Source: Agelaius tricolor (taxonomy: Eukaryota > Chordata > Aves > Passeriformes > Icteridae). From it: DNA of 64,000 nucleotides. Under the pieces are notes generated by a model. It worked only from the letters and a program-made list of their open reading frames with translations. It was not told where the DNA came from and made no database searches. This document shows positions 50,501 through 63,178 of this stretch, one piece after another. Positions within the stretch are counted from its first letter, which is position 1. Each line of letters starts with the position of its first letter. A program made the position numbers and the translations under genes. The stretch is from the NCBI GenBank assembly GCA_023055355.1, contig JALJCS010000012.1, positions 10,266,501-10,330,500 of the forward strand. Direction: 5' to 3'.

Positions 50501-52228
50501 TTTATTCTGTCTGAATAAGTGTCTGTGATATATACATGAGGCTTATCCTGCTCGTACCTGTGGAAAATCAGTGAATTCTTTTATTATTATGAAGCTGATA
50601 TCAGGCAATTATTTACACTATTTAAATGGTTAACAAAATCCTCTGTAATTCCCGAAAGAGAGAGGTGAAAGAACTGTTCAATTATGGTGTTGGGTCAGAG
50701 AGGGAAGCCCCAGGAGACCACAGCTGTCTGCAGCAAATAGGGACTGGAGTCCAACCCTTGCACAAAAGAGAGCAGCACACACCTGGAGCATGGTGTGAAC
50801 CAGGGCATGGGCTGCCCACAGCTCACCAAATCCAGAGGTACAGAGAGGATCAGTTGTGGGGTCAATCTCCCCATCCAATCCACACCCCAATAGCCAAGAT
50901 ACGGAGGGTGTTGGTTGGTCAGTTCTGTCTCTAGAGGGCCCTGTAAAACACCAGCTCTTGCAGGAAAAAGTCAGGCAGAAGTCCATGTGCTCTCCCAGAA
51001 TGACTTTCACCTTTGTCTGTGCATCCTCACCACCCCCTTCCATGCCTAGTGTCATGCCAGGTGAAAAGCTTGTGTTTCCAGAGTATAGGACATTGTCTGA
51101 TTCATTCTAGCTCCCAGTGGGAGTCATTACTCTGGCTCCTTGCCTCTATCTGCTTTGTTTATTGTTTTGACAAGAACACAGTGTGTTCCTGGAGTGGCTA
51201 TCCCAGTATGCCCTGGGAACTTGGGGAAGGAAGAGAGCACCAGCCTATTCCTTATTCTCATCCTTCCTTGCTTCCCAAAGCTCCCAGCCTCGATAACCTG
51301 TACCCTTGGGAGACCAGCCTCATACAGCAGTACTCAAGGCAGTGGGTGTCCAGTCTGACATATGCTGTAGGTTTCATGTTTTGTACTACCAGGAAAAGTT
51401 CAATGATAGACAGATAACATCCCAGGCTTCATACAGATTTTTTAACACAGTCATTGAGGCCTTGTTGGTAGCCCAAAGAGGACTCTTCCAGACCCCAAGG
51501 GTGACTCTGGGTAGTGGAGATACCCATGTATAATAAAGCCGCTAAGTGAGGTTTTTCACTTCTGCTTCCCATTGCAATTGCTGTACAAAGGCAGAGCATG
51601 TGTGTCTACTTTTAGTATCTGGTGTAGTAGTGGCTGCACTGGACACCAGCAATTTCTAAATCAGGGTAGTCTCAGTTTGATTTGGGACTCTGAGTCCCTG
51701 GGGCTGAAGCTACACCTCCCACTCGATAGTCTGGCCAGCCCTGCTGAGCCTGCACCCTGTAATCAGCTTGAGTGCTGGTCCTGTGGTGGAGGTCAGGCTC
51801 TTGGCTGCACTGCTTTAGCCAGAATGTTGTCAAAAACATCTCATATTTTAATAGAGTTAGATGGTACTGGGAACATTTCTGTGAATTGAAACGTTTTCAA
51901 AATAATTTAGCAATTTTAATAGTAAATCAGCCTTTGATTACTACCCACTCTAAACTCTCCCACAGGGTGCACCAGGTGCACCCCTATTCTAAGATAAGCC
52001 CAGCTGTGTTTTAGATTGGTGACTTTTATCCCCGTTTCATAAGCTGTGTTGTGATGCTGCTACTGCTAAGTGCAAAGAAGGCTGCTTGCTCTGCTGTGAT
52101 TTATGCACTATGCAGTTCTGGTTTTAATAGGATTAAGCAAGAGGGAAGTAAAGGCAGAATGTGGCCATGCATTGTATTTACTGCGCATGTATCTTTATTG
52201 TAGTGTTTTAGTATTTCAGTCAAAGATC
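44529..52228. other. Non-coding tract
   Basis: About 7.7 kb with no recognised gene. The stretch 45090-45190 (TAACCATGGTTAAAGTGG, then CAATGTAGACATGGCCTAA) resembles amniote interspersed repeats known from turtles, but I cannot name the family. An exon-like frame lies at 46206-46463 (see findings). The stretch 50640-51560 is GC-richer and has overlapping frames up to 134 codons, with ATAATAAAGCC at 51530; its nature is unknown. Confidence 0.5.
45090..45190. repeat. Possible ancient interspersed repeat, family unknown
   Basis: GGTTAAAGTGGTACAACTAC followed by CAATGTAGACATGGCCTAA recalls the end of an old repeat class seen in turtle genomes, where a GTAGACATGGCC-like block is common. The match is short and from memory, so the assignment is weak. 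Confidence 0.25.
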
Positions 52229-52350
52229 ATAAAGTGCTTTACAAAGCTGGTAAAATCGTGAGCTGTACATTATGGGTGGTAAAACTGGCTCCAGTTAAGA
52301 GAATTTTCCAGTGTCACACTGAGTCAAGAGCAAGAAGAGATTTCAAGTTA
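52229..52350 (-). repeat. Ancient MIR-like SINE/L2-tail fragment
   Basis: On the plus strand it reads ATAAAGTGCTTTACAAAGCT, then TGGGTGGTAAAACTGGCTCC, then AGTTAAGAGAATTTTCCAGT followed by GTCACACTGAGTCAAGAGC. In order and spacing this matches a reversed MIR-type element (AAAGTGCTTTACAAA ... TTTTACAGATGGGGAAACTG ... GTTAAGTGACTTGCCCA ... GGTCACACAG). Divergence is moderate to high. Confidence 0.75.
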
Positions 52351-53628
52351 TTTTAACTCTACAATCCTTCCTTTAATTGGTATATTATTTATTATAATTA
52401 ATAGGCTTTTCTTGATACTACATTAGCATAAAGCAATCCAAACCACTCTCAGAAATTATTTTTAAAAGCACAGGAAACTGTTAAACTCATGGTATGAGCA
52501 TGCAGGAAATTAAAGCATGTAAGAGGTTTATGAATTTAACAGATGGCAATCTTAGCCCTTGGTACATATGATGCTTCAAGCTTTTGAGGACATTTATTTG
52601 AGAGGAATTCATTACACTGATAGTGTGGAGAATTCCTAAGAAAATCTTGGTTTTGCCTCTAGATGGCTCACCTGGAGCTGCCATTGCAAAAATGTTATCC
52701 AGAAAGGAATTCCTACACTGTACTCTCATGATATAATGGCTTGCTTTTCCAGCAGCAATGGAGAGTCAATCATGCAAATGTATTATATCTGTGTAAAAAC
52801 ATTCTGCTAAATTGTTTTGTCTTTTGTAAGAACAAGAATAACAGATGGATTAAGGACAAGGCAGATTTATGAGTAAAGTAACTTTCTATTAGTCATTATC
52901 ATGAGTCACATCTAAAATATCTACAGGGAGGGCTGTCTTTCTGGCTATAATAAACATTTTCCAGGTGCAGCCATTGCTGTGGGGTAGGTGATGTGTTATG
53001 CAGCAATCACATTGCTGTCTGTCTATTGTATTTCTGCCCCATGAATAGGAAATGGCATTTTTCTAGGAGCAGTAGGCTACGATTACTGTATGTAGTCCTA
53101 AAACTCCAAAGCATATAAAATAATAATGGATAATTTGTGTTTAATTTAGCAGCAATTAAAAAATATAAGTTAACTTAGGGAAGGAGCTAGCAAGTTTTAC
53201 TTCTCCAACTAAACAACGTAGATCATAAAGACTTGTCAAAATCCAGATTAAAGTAAATATTTCTTATTTTGTCCATAATACTTCACAAAGAAATGGAAAA
53301 GGATAGCTGGTGGCTGAGATCACAGTTAAACCCACCCAGCTTTCATGAGCAGAATTCAGAAAGGACTGTTTGCACATTGAAGCTTGCAGGTTTTGTGTGG
53401 TGAGAGCTGCAGTGTTCAGGGGAGTCCCGTCCCAGCCTGCAGACACTGCAAATTGTATTTACAGTGCTCAGGGGATAGAAAGCACACACCCAACACAGAA
53501 GTTACTGTGCTGTTCTGGGGCTCCAGCATACCTCACTGGAGTCTCAAGCAAATTCCCCAATATTTTTATTCTGTATGCTGAGCATTTGGGGATTTTTTCC
53601 AAAGGTTTCTTTGGGGTGGGATGAAAAT
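52351..53628. other. Non-coding tract
   Basis: AT-rich, with no recognised gene or repeat. Short frames near 53264-53624 run toward the CpG islet but show no coding signature. Confidence 0.55.
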
Positions 53629-53903
53629 CGGCAGGAAAACCACTTACGTCACTCCATTCTTCTGCCTGCAATGGAGACTGGGTTTATCTTTCATCTGCCG
53701 CACAGGAGCAGCCCCCGTTTTTCGGCGGTGCCCCGGCCGCTCCTGCCTGCGCATTCCACCTTTGTTCTGCAGGAGGAGCTCCCCTTGGCGTGGATATGTA
53801 TTCCACACAGCAGGCGAGTGCGGGGCTGCTGATCGCAGCCCCTGCGCTGCAGCCTGGCGAGGAGAGCACTGCTCCACATCCTTCCTTGCATTTTAATCGT
53901 CCC
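53629..53903. promoter_or_regulatory. CpG-island-like element, candidate promoter
   Basis: I count 17 CpGs in 275 bases (for example TTCGGCGGTGCCCCGGCCGC, GCAGGCGAGTGCGGGG, GATCGCAG, CTGCGC, GGCGAGG), in a region that otherwise has only a few per kilobase. A TTACGTCA (CRE/ATF-type) element lies at 53644-53651. No TATA box is evident. A good donor, AATG|GTGAGAG, follows on the plus strand at 53934/53935. The open frames here (up to 91 codons, both strands) look like by-products of high GC. A promoter for an unannotated transcript, or an enhancer, is the best guess; a GC-rich insertion is the alternative. Confidence 0.45.
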
Positions 53904-56900
53904 GAGAAAGTTGAAATCTCCATTTTCTGAAATGGTGAGAGTAAAGAAAGGAAGAAAAAAATAAAAAAGGTCAGGTAATGAAGTAAGGATTAAATTAATT
54001 AGATTTTTTTTTCTTTTTTGTAATTGTGCTATTTAGTCACACTACTGTCTGTGTGGTACATTAAGAGTGTAATCTGTAAGAGTATGTTAAGAGTGTAATC
54101 TCAGATTGCAGAGATGAGACTGGGAGATTCACCAGATGCTTCTCGTGAATAACACAAGACATACAAGGATCCTAACGTATGCCCAGACTTAGAGTGAACA
54201 GGACTGAAATGTCTTCCAAAGTCTCCTGCCTCTCCGGAGCATGATTTTTGGGGAAAATCTTTCTAATATGTAGTCAAAACTGGAAAGAAACATGAGAACC
54301 AATATTCCTCACTGAAACCTTGCTCCATCTCAGACAAATTGCTTACTTATTATAAGCAACAAATCAATTATCTCAAAAATTACATCTTGAAAAGATGTTA
54401 AAAATAGGTTGTGGCCAAATAGCTATTATGTACTTTGATAAATGCATCCTTAGAAATAACACAAGTTTCTCAGGGCAGTGTACATCTGTGTGCTTGTGTC
54501 ATGCCTCCTGGTCACAAGCCTTTTTCCACATCTGCAGAAATCTCACTGCCTTTCCTTGGATCCTGGACAGCCAAGCTCATTTGCTCCTTGGTATTCACCT
54601 CAAAAAAACTTGACTGTCTACCTTGACTCCACAGAAGGACATTACATGCATTGCCCCCCTGCACACATGTCACTCCCCAGTTCATGATATGAAAGAGGCT
54701 AAGAATTTGTGCCACCCAAATGAGATGCTGAGGAACACCACACAAAAGCGATTCTGCTCTTGTGGATTTTTTCTGCTGGGAACTCCCCTGAGATGTGAAC
54801 TTCAGAGCCTACTTTTGTGGTCTTTTCTGTGTGCCCAGTTCTGTAAATTACAGTAAGACTTAGGTACACTCCAGCTGGAAGGACAACATGTTTAGGAGAG
54901 GCCATTATTAGAAGAAATTCTACCTCTTCCCCCATTTCCCTAGCACACATCAAGCCTGAAATCAACCCAACCCTACTGCTCTGTGAAGAATTTGTCACAG
55001 TTCAGCACAATGGGCAAGCCCAGCTCAAGAAAACCCCAGAGCTACATTAACACAGAAACCAAATATGTGCTGCTGGGTGGTTGTGTGGAAAGGAAGGTCC
55101 CTTTAGGTCAAGGGCAAGGGCAACAGCTGAGCAGAGATGTGGCTGCCTGCACTGTTACTACTGTGCCTTTTGTATGTACATAAAACTTTGGTTTCCAGGG
55201 ATTTTCAGGCACAAAAGTCCCCCTGACACCCAAACAAATAATCAGAAATAAAAAACTCGTGGAGCTGTAGATAATAAAGCCAGAGAATGGCCATTCATAG
55301 AAATATGCACTACATCACTGCTCCTGACTGCGTGGTGATTCATCACCATTTCCCTTCTCTCGCCTTTTATTCTTTCGATTATTTTTGCTCAGGGATCCCT
55401 TAAACTCTTTCCAGCTAATTGTAGGTATGTTTTTGTTTGAAATGCTAGATCTTGGAAAAAGCCCCTTTCAATAGGAGTATTTCCTATAAGTAGGTCACTG
55501 CAGTAAAGGGGTTAGATGTGCAGCCTTTGCTTACAAGATGCTTTGCTTTCTAAAGCCTTTAATGCAGCTTTACAAAAAAAGAAAGGAAGGGGGAAAAAAA
55601 AGATACCCATTTGTTGACCTTAGTCTGGTGCTGGGTAAAGTGTCTTTCTGACCAGTGCAAGAGAGACATTAAACCAGTGATGTACAGAACTATATTTATA
55701 CTCTGAATAAATAGACTAAAAATATCCCTTCAAACAGGGTAAGCTATAATTTTAAATTGTAGCACTTCTAAAGAGCTTTCACTGATATCAGACACTCCCA
55801 GGCTCCAAGCAGAACAGCCCTGCAGTTTAATCAAATAACTGTGAAACCATTGCCACAAAATTGTAACCAAAATGTTTGTGTAATGTTATGTAGCTACGGA
55901 AACAAACTTGGGCTTCTAGAATTACCTTCTTAACTGGTTCATAGCATGGGCCTGTTGCAGAGTTTTGATGAAGTTGTCTGTAAGGCTGAGAGATTTCTCC
56001 CCTAGCCCCAAAGACAAGTAAACCCCATGTTCAAGAAAGGGCAGGTGTGAAGTGTGGTTGGGGCTGGGACTGATAAATCAAAGGTTCTTTTAAGCATGCA
56101 AATACCACATGTTGCTTATGATGGTATTTCTCAATTATTTTATTATATAACCTGTCTTTTCAAAGCCACTTCATTCCAATTTTAGCTAGCTGGGGTGCAG
56201 ATAAACATACAATTTTTTGGTCACTATGTATTGTGCATCTCAGAAAGCATGACATTGAAATTACTAGATTTCTTATTTTTCTTTTTTTTTTTTTTAATAT
56301 GAATTAGACTTATTTACAGAGGCTTTTTTGTGTTCTTCCTTAACAAGCTCCATTTAGGGTTTGTCAGGAACTTCTGGTATCTAGGAGTGCTTGAGGATCA
56401 GGAGGTTCCTCCACCCTTTTCCTTCTCCTCCACCCCCTCAAATTTTTGGTGACAAAACACCAAAACTATTTGTGCAGCCTGTACTGTCTTGCTTTACAGT
56501 CTTCCTAACACAGGAAAGTTTAGAGCAGATTTTTCATTTTCTCCATGAAAGAAAAAAAAGTGAATATTAGATGGGATATTGGTTTTCTGCTGGGGCTATA
56601 TTTTGGATGAAAGCCACTTTTTATGTACCAATAAGCAGTTACCAAAGCTAAATATTCTACCATTCAGTCATGCTGGAGATGAGTTTCAACAGTATGCTGC
56701 CATTTCTTTCTCTTTTCTTAATCTGACAAAATGTCATTAGTATCTATTGAAATCTTTCAGTGTGTATGGGGAAGGGTAGGAAAAAAAACTGGCATATTGG
56801 TGAGAGAATAATTTTGGATTGTGTCTATTAAAGAATCTGTGTTTGGGATGAATATGCAAGTTCTAGAGTTGTGGCCACGGTGGTGCTCCCATGGGCAGGT

Positions 56901-58950
56901 GGGGAAGGGCAGCACAGTCCCAGCTCTGCCTGACCAGCTTCCAGGGGTTGTAGTGGCTCAGAGCTGGAGCTGGTGGCTTGCAGTGATCAGGAACCTCCTC
57001 TTGTTACTCACTTCCAAGAGAGGCACCAAGCATGGGTAACTCCTGGTCACAGCTCAAGCTGTAAAACAAAACACTCAGGTTTATTTTCAATCTTCTTTAT
57101 TATTCACTCTTTGGAGGCTGTATTTCTGTTACCTGCAAAAAGTATGGATGCAGCTGCTTAAACTCTACAACCAAATCCCCTGTGATAGAGCCTTGCAAGC
57201 CATCTGCTTTCAACAGACAGAGACAACAACATGCAGCATCGTTTCCAGAGACAATTTTCAAGTAAATGAGATACCTGAGGGTCACCAGGCTCCACTCTCC
57301 ATTCCTGTCCTCAGAGGATCATATTCATATCATCCCTTCTGCTGTAGCCTTCAGCAAGTCTCAAAGAAAAAGTGCTTCTTACTTCCTGTCTCAAGGAAGC
57401 AGGACATGAAATTTTTCTCTTTCTCTCCCAGCAATACAAATATTAAACATCATAGCCTCTGGAAAGCATGGCATAGCTAGGGAGCTCCAGGAAAAGCAAG
57501 CTTCTGCAGGAGTTCTGCAGATGGGGAGGCAGAAGAAACCCTTAGCAGAGCATCAAAAAGGGATCTAACAAACTCCTGTCTGCACTCTGGCTACCAGGCA
57601 GATGCTGCAGTACTTGTCTCTCTCCACCTGCCAATCCTGCCAAGGAAGGCAGACTTGAGGAGGACTATGAATGAATCCAACCCAGGAGATCAGGCAACCC
57701 TGGCTTGGGACAGAGGCTCCTGATGTTATTCAATGCCACTGCCCTCCTAGGCAGGCCAGAGACCTGTCAGGAAGGTGCATGACCTGGGACAATTTTGCCA
57801 CTTGCCCACTGCCAGCTGAGAAGGAGCCATGGAATGAAAGCTGACAGCAAACATCAGGGCAGCTGCAGTAAAACCTGAGATAGCAACTACTCAGCAAGGT
57901 TTAAATCTCTGTATTCTCCCTTCTAAATCTATTTTTCTCATTTCTGCCAGCAAGGGTCAACCACAGTTTATTTCAATCTGGAAGAAACCAAACATTTGTC
58001 CTTCTCAGTTAGAGAAGCTGCAGATGCACGTTGCTCTGGACCCAATGCCAGAGCTCTCAATGCAGTGCTGATACAAAAGTCCAGCAGTGCTGATAGGGAC
58101 CCAACAGTTTCAGCATGCTCTGAATATGAATGTGCTCTAAATATAAATGTTTGCTTCTTTCACTTCAGATGTGGAAATCCAACAACTGGGGCATGATCCA
58201 GAAAAAGTGTGAGAGGAAAGAATTGTGTTTATGGCCTCTGCAAACTCATGTTGATCAGTCATGAAATTAAAGCCCCTAAAATATGTGTGTGAGCCTGCCA
58301 ATTTCATATGGTAAACTTCAAGATTTAGATATTAACATGACTGTTTTGCAAAGCTGAAGTTAAGCATTAATTCCCAACCAAAGCATTCAATTTCTGAATC
58401 AGGCTCCCAAACAGTATGTAGCAGAGGTTTATTCTTTTTTGTTTTTTTCTTTTTTTTCCCAGAAAGATTTCAGAAGTGGCTGTCTTGTAATTATAGAGTT
58501 TGAAATTCAGATTTTCAAGCTTCCTCTGCAGACAGAACCAGAAGCTTGCCTTTTCAAACATCTAATCTGTAATTCTCATAATAAATCCAGCATTTTAGAC
58601 ATAGAAGAGAACATGAAATACTGTCAGGTTTGTGATAACATCACAAGAGCTGCCGGTGCTATTTAAGCCTGCATTTACTTAGCTTTCCTATGAACACAAA
58701 TTATGGGATATTCCTAAGGTGCTCCTGGAAAGTAGAACTGTGCCAGGAGAAAGCTGTGCCATGTACGGTGGTAATATTCGGAATGGTTGCTAATTTCAAA
58801 ATTGGTTGTTAGTCTCAATAAATAAAGTAATTAGGGCTTGGTTTTTTTGATGATTTGAACACCCAAATTGCCACTGATTTTAGACACAGTTTTGATGATT
58901 GGTGCTTCTAAAAACCATACTCAAATCAGCTTTTTTATAACAAGAGCATC
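53904..58950. other. Non-coding tract
   Basis: About 5 kb with no recognised gene. It contains a duplicated 15-mer at 54061 and 54087, a T run near 56282-56295, and mildly GC-rich stretches at 54500-54800, 56860-57040 and 57480-57860 that open short frames without support. No transposon was recognised. Confidence 0.55.
54061..54101. repeat. 26-base-period direct duplication
   Basis: TTAAGAGTGTAATCT occurs at 54061-54075 and again, exactly, at 54087-54101, shortly downstream of the CpG islet. Confidence 0.8.
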
Positions 58951-59215
58951 AGAATAACTGTACTGAATCAGACAAAAGGTCTCTCTAGCCCATTTTCTGT
59001 TTCTGACAGTAGTCAACAACTACACTAAGAGCAAGGCAGGCACACTTCAGTGATGCATTCTGCCAGCCTCCAGAAACAGACTGGGAACTTCGTGAGTCAC
59101 AGCAGCACCAATTAATTTTACAGCCCATGGTGGATTATCCTCATACTGGAATCCTTGTGAACTTCACCTATGTTCTATTGCACATTGTGTGAAGAACTTG
59201 CTTTGGTGTTCTGAG
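58951..59215 (-). mobile_element. Ancient CR1 LINE fragment, reversed
   Basis: On the plus strand, blocks in order are CTGTACTGAATCAGACAAAA, GGTCTCTCTAGCCCATTTTC, TCTGACAGTAGTCAACAACT, CAGCCCATGGTGGATTATCC and TTGCACATTGTGTGAAGAAC. They match the reverse complement of an old CR1 known from turtles (TACTGGGTCAGACCAAAGGT, CCATCTAGCCCAGTATCCTG, GTGTGAAGAAATACTT). This part corresponds to sequence around the end of the CR1 reverse-transcriptase frame. It is strongly diverged, with gaps. Confidence 0.8.
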
Positions 59216-62200
59216 CAGGCAAAGGTGTGACCTGTCTCTATCACAGAAGGCATGTCAAGGGTCATGGATTCCTCTACTCTTCTGGAGCATTATAATGAAG
59301 ATTACTTAGGCAGATACTAATTTTTCATACAGGGGTTGGAGTCCCTTTGGATCAGCTGTCTTCAGCTTTAGGCCTTCTTCTCTTGACAGCTTTCACTTAA
59401 GTCAAAGACAAGCTGGAATCATGTGGCACCATGGGTATGGGTAGACTGGGACACTCAGATGAAACACTGATCATCCTTCAAGGTCAGGGATACCATCTGC
59501 AGTAGCCATGGCTCCTTGGTGTCAGAAATCCACGTTTTGCTTACTCTTGGTGGGAAAAAGCACGGTTAATCCTATTGATTAAAGTAAGACATCTTACAGT
59601 AGGAACATCATTAACAGGCTGTGAGCCCAGTGCTGCTGTGGCTTACTCCAGCCCCAGCCTGTGCAAGTTACAGCCACCTCAGGTGGACTTGCCTTAAGAG
59701 TAGAGCTTGTAGGATGTAGGCTGAAGATGAGGGCCCTGGCATTCCCAGATGACAATGCAGCAACTAGTGTAAGGTTTCAAAATAATTTTTCAATGACTGA
59801 AGACACTAATTTCTGTGAATAGTTTGAGTTCCAGATTTCATAGTGCCTGTGAATGTAAGGGAGGGCTCTGAGTATTTAACAGATCCCTGGCAGCATTTAT
59901 AGAAAGTAAGAGTTTGTAATGTATACAGACCATACCATCTAAAAGAATCACTCTGGGCCAACTGATTATGTTGTTCTCAGTGTTTCTTTATCACTTGTTC
60001 CAAGAGGCTGGATTTATGTTAAGTGGAGGTAAGAGAAATTGTAGTTTGCAATGAAAGCTTGATTACTTAGGACTAGAAACCAGGATTGTCATGGATTTGC
60101 ATGACAAAGATGGAAATTTTCAGCTTCTCCTTTGTTCTTTTGTAATAGGATTGCTGCTTCTTTTTCTAGGGTTGTTGAAACTACCAAGTTACCTAAGTTA
60201 TTACCCTCCCTTTACCCCTGCAATATTGTGTTTCCATCTGCCACACTGTGATTATCTCTTTTGGAAGACTTGAATGAAGAAAATCTTCCAAATGACTCTA
60301 CTTGTAGATACATTTCTGCTCTAGGCTTTAGGAAACATCCTGTAGCTACTCTCTCAGGCTGATATATTTTTAGTATAATGTGCTGTTTTCAGCAGCCACC
60401 ACCGCCAGGCAGTGCACCAGGCAGCAAAATGTAATTACTTAGTCTGTGAATCCTGCACAGGAGGCAGACACTGTGAAGAAACTGGCATTTCTTGTACTGC
60501 ACAGGATCTGAGTCCTAAGTGTGAACAAAAAATGTCACCAGAGAAGTTGTGTCTACTGTCTCTAACCTGTGATCTACATAGGTTACATGAGATTATTTGA
60601 ATTCTTTTGTCAATTTATGTACCCGTGCTATCTCCTTTGGAGTGAGATGTTAATCTTGGTTATGATTCTTAGCTTCAAATCATGGAGGGTTACATTCTTA
60701 AAATCTGGAAAACACACTGAATGGTTATACAGTTGTTGATTCCTCAGTAAACCTACACCAGAGAGCAGCACTGTAGGTCAGAGTCAGTGATTCATCTCAA
60801 GAGACTGGAGTGGGGAAACCTTCTTATTCTCTTCTGGACGAGCTACAACACCATGTAGTATTATACATCAGCTGTGAGGACTTGTAGTAAACCTGGAGTT
60901 CATGGTTTATTAAAGACTGCCAAAGAAAATGCCTGAAGTGCTGTTTATTTGCCATAAATTATTTCAAGCACTATTGCCAGTGCTGTAGTATTAATGTTCC
61001 ATGAGATATTTTTATATGAATATTATGTTTATTTCTAGTTGCTTGAATACAAGCAATGCTTCTCAAAACACAACTTAAAAATTCTAGAACGCTTACAAAT
61101 ATAATTTTTATTTAAGGAATCTATTTAATTGATTAAATTGTTTGCTATAAATATGTTTGACTTAGATGTCTGTAAATGGCTGACAAAGAAGCAAAGTCTG
61201 CTAATTTTTTTAATGTAACAGCCTTCAACAATTTTTTTTACAGCACTTATTCCTCTTCATCAGGCCTCTGTGAAAATGACAAAAAATACATGGGGAGAAA
61301 TTCCCAGTTCTAGTTATTTCACTGAAAAAAAAGTATGAAAAATAGTATAAAACATCAGAAGAATGATGATTTATTTATTAAAAACAAAACTGAGTTTTCC
61401 ATTCCTTCAATTTGCAGCAAAAGATAAGGTAAAAAATTATACCATTCTAAGGAAAAAAAGAAAATAGAAAAGCTGATGTGTATTAACCACTTTTTCCTTT
61501 CAATATTGACGTCTGCCTTAGGCACAGATCCTCTAAACACTTGCTGCAATTTTAACTTCAAGCATAAAACCAGTCACAAAATCTCTCTAATGGGATTATT
61601 CTCGTGCTTACAGTTAGGAACACAAATATGTTTCCGGGCCCATGCGTCTTCTGAAAAAGAGAATTCCAGGCCTTCAATCAAGACTATATTTCCTCTTGTA
61701 TGGCTGAGGCAATTAGTGCTATATGGCTGTTCTGGGGAAACCATCTATAGAGTTATTTCCAACATCATTCGAATTGTAGGTCTTACTTTGCTCGTTTTCT
61801 GGTCCTTCATGAATATTACCATATGATAAGTGTTGCACACGGATGTTGGTTATAAAATGGCATGGCCATAAAAATTAGCTTTGCTTGTCTGTAGCTGTGT
61901 GCTGCACAAAAGCACATACATCGCATTAGTGCCTAAGGAATCAGTAACTTAGGCATTGTTCAAAAGCAATCCTAAATACCATTTTTCAGTTTGTGCCAAT
62001 CAGGTAGTTAATAGCATGAGAGCTGTAAAACAGCACAAAATTCCATTTTCTAGTGAGAAATACTTATGAAGTCCCTTGGTTATTACTGTTTTGAGGCTGC
62101 TCATGAGAGTCTGTGAACACAGGGAAATTAAAGTGACATGGAATTGAAAAGAGAGGCTTTAGTTCTCACTTGAGAACCAGCACTCAGTTTGGGAGTAGCT

Positions 62201-63178
62201 CTATATTGGCATTTCAGTCTAGAGACCCCAAAGCCCAGGTTTAAGACCCACATGCTGCCATCATGCAGGATGAAGTTCTTAGTCGAACGTTTCAGTAGTT
62301 CCTGAGTTTCTACATAGGGTGTAGTGTCTTCCAAAAGAACTTCTGCTTCAGAAAGGCAAAAAAATAGAGACCACTAGAAGCTGATGTTTTGCACTAACTT
62401 GCAAAAATTGCAAAGTTATGGGCTGACAGTGATATAAGAGGACACCAACATGGTCTAAAGAGTATTTTTGTCTGTCACAGCTTGTTTCAAGTAATCACCA
62501 TCAAAAAAGGGAAAGCTGAAGTTGCCACTGATTTTTAGTGGAGAACATTGTCCTATAAATGACTTGAGAGGCAGTGTAACACAAATTTTTCCCAGCATCT
62601 TTGCCAATGTTTCTTCTTTCTGGCTGTGAAGGCAGCTCCCTGCCTGGCATCCTGTATCCCAATCCCGCTGGAGTTGCCCAAGCTCCCGTGCTTACTGTGG
62701 GGATCCCAGCAGCCAGGCATGGGGTCTGCTCCCTGTGGGGAGGAAGGAACCTGAAGGACTCTTTGGTGATGGTTCCTGCATATCTTGATGAAACTTTTTG
62801 CTAATTTTCTTCTCTACTTTTTTGTAATATGGCTGTTTTAAACTCATTAGAAAATGCGTTCCCTGGAAAAAATTCTACAGGCTTGAGTTTTCATTATACT
62901 GTAGCTAAAATAGAAGAAATTCCTTATCTCTTACCAATCTGAAGTATTCAGAGATTTTAAATATTTTACTTTGAGCCATAGCAATATCAGTGACAGGTCC
63001 TATTTGTCAGATCATTGATTACATATATAAGAATAGTAGTTGGATCACTTTTTACCATATATCACATAACAGTTGGGGTTTGATCATGCATAACTTACTT
63101 TCTCAGGAAAAAAAAATTCTGTAAGAACTACAACTGGGCAAACCCCATGTTTTGGGATTTGGATAAGTGTATGTGTAT
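59216..63178. other. Non-coding AT-rich tract
   Basis: About 4 kb without a recognised gene. The 116-codon frame at 61476-61826 ends in a hydrophobic stretch (IIRIVGLTLLVFW) but has no acceptor, no family signature and AT-rich composition like its flanks. I treat it as chance. No RNA gene was seen. Confidence 0.55.

Noticed and set aside
51013..51417. 134-codon plus-strand frame and the nearby ATAATAAAGCC at 51530, considered as retroviral LTR or gene
   Set aside because: Several frames are open at once on both strands, which is a composition effect. I could not match the block to any LTR I know.
61476..61826. 116-codon frame with a hydrophobic end, considered as a retroviral envelope or membrane-protein remnant
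   Set aside because: No cleavage site, disulfide motif or neighbouring retroviral sequence; AT-rich like its surroundings.
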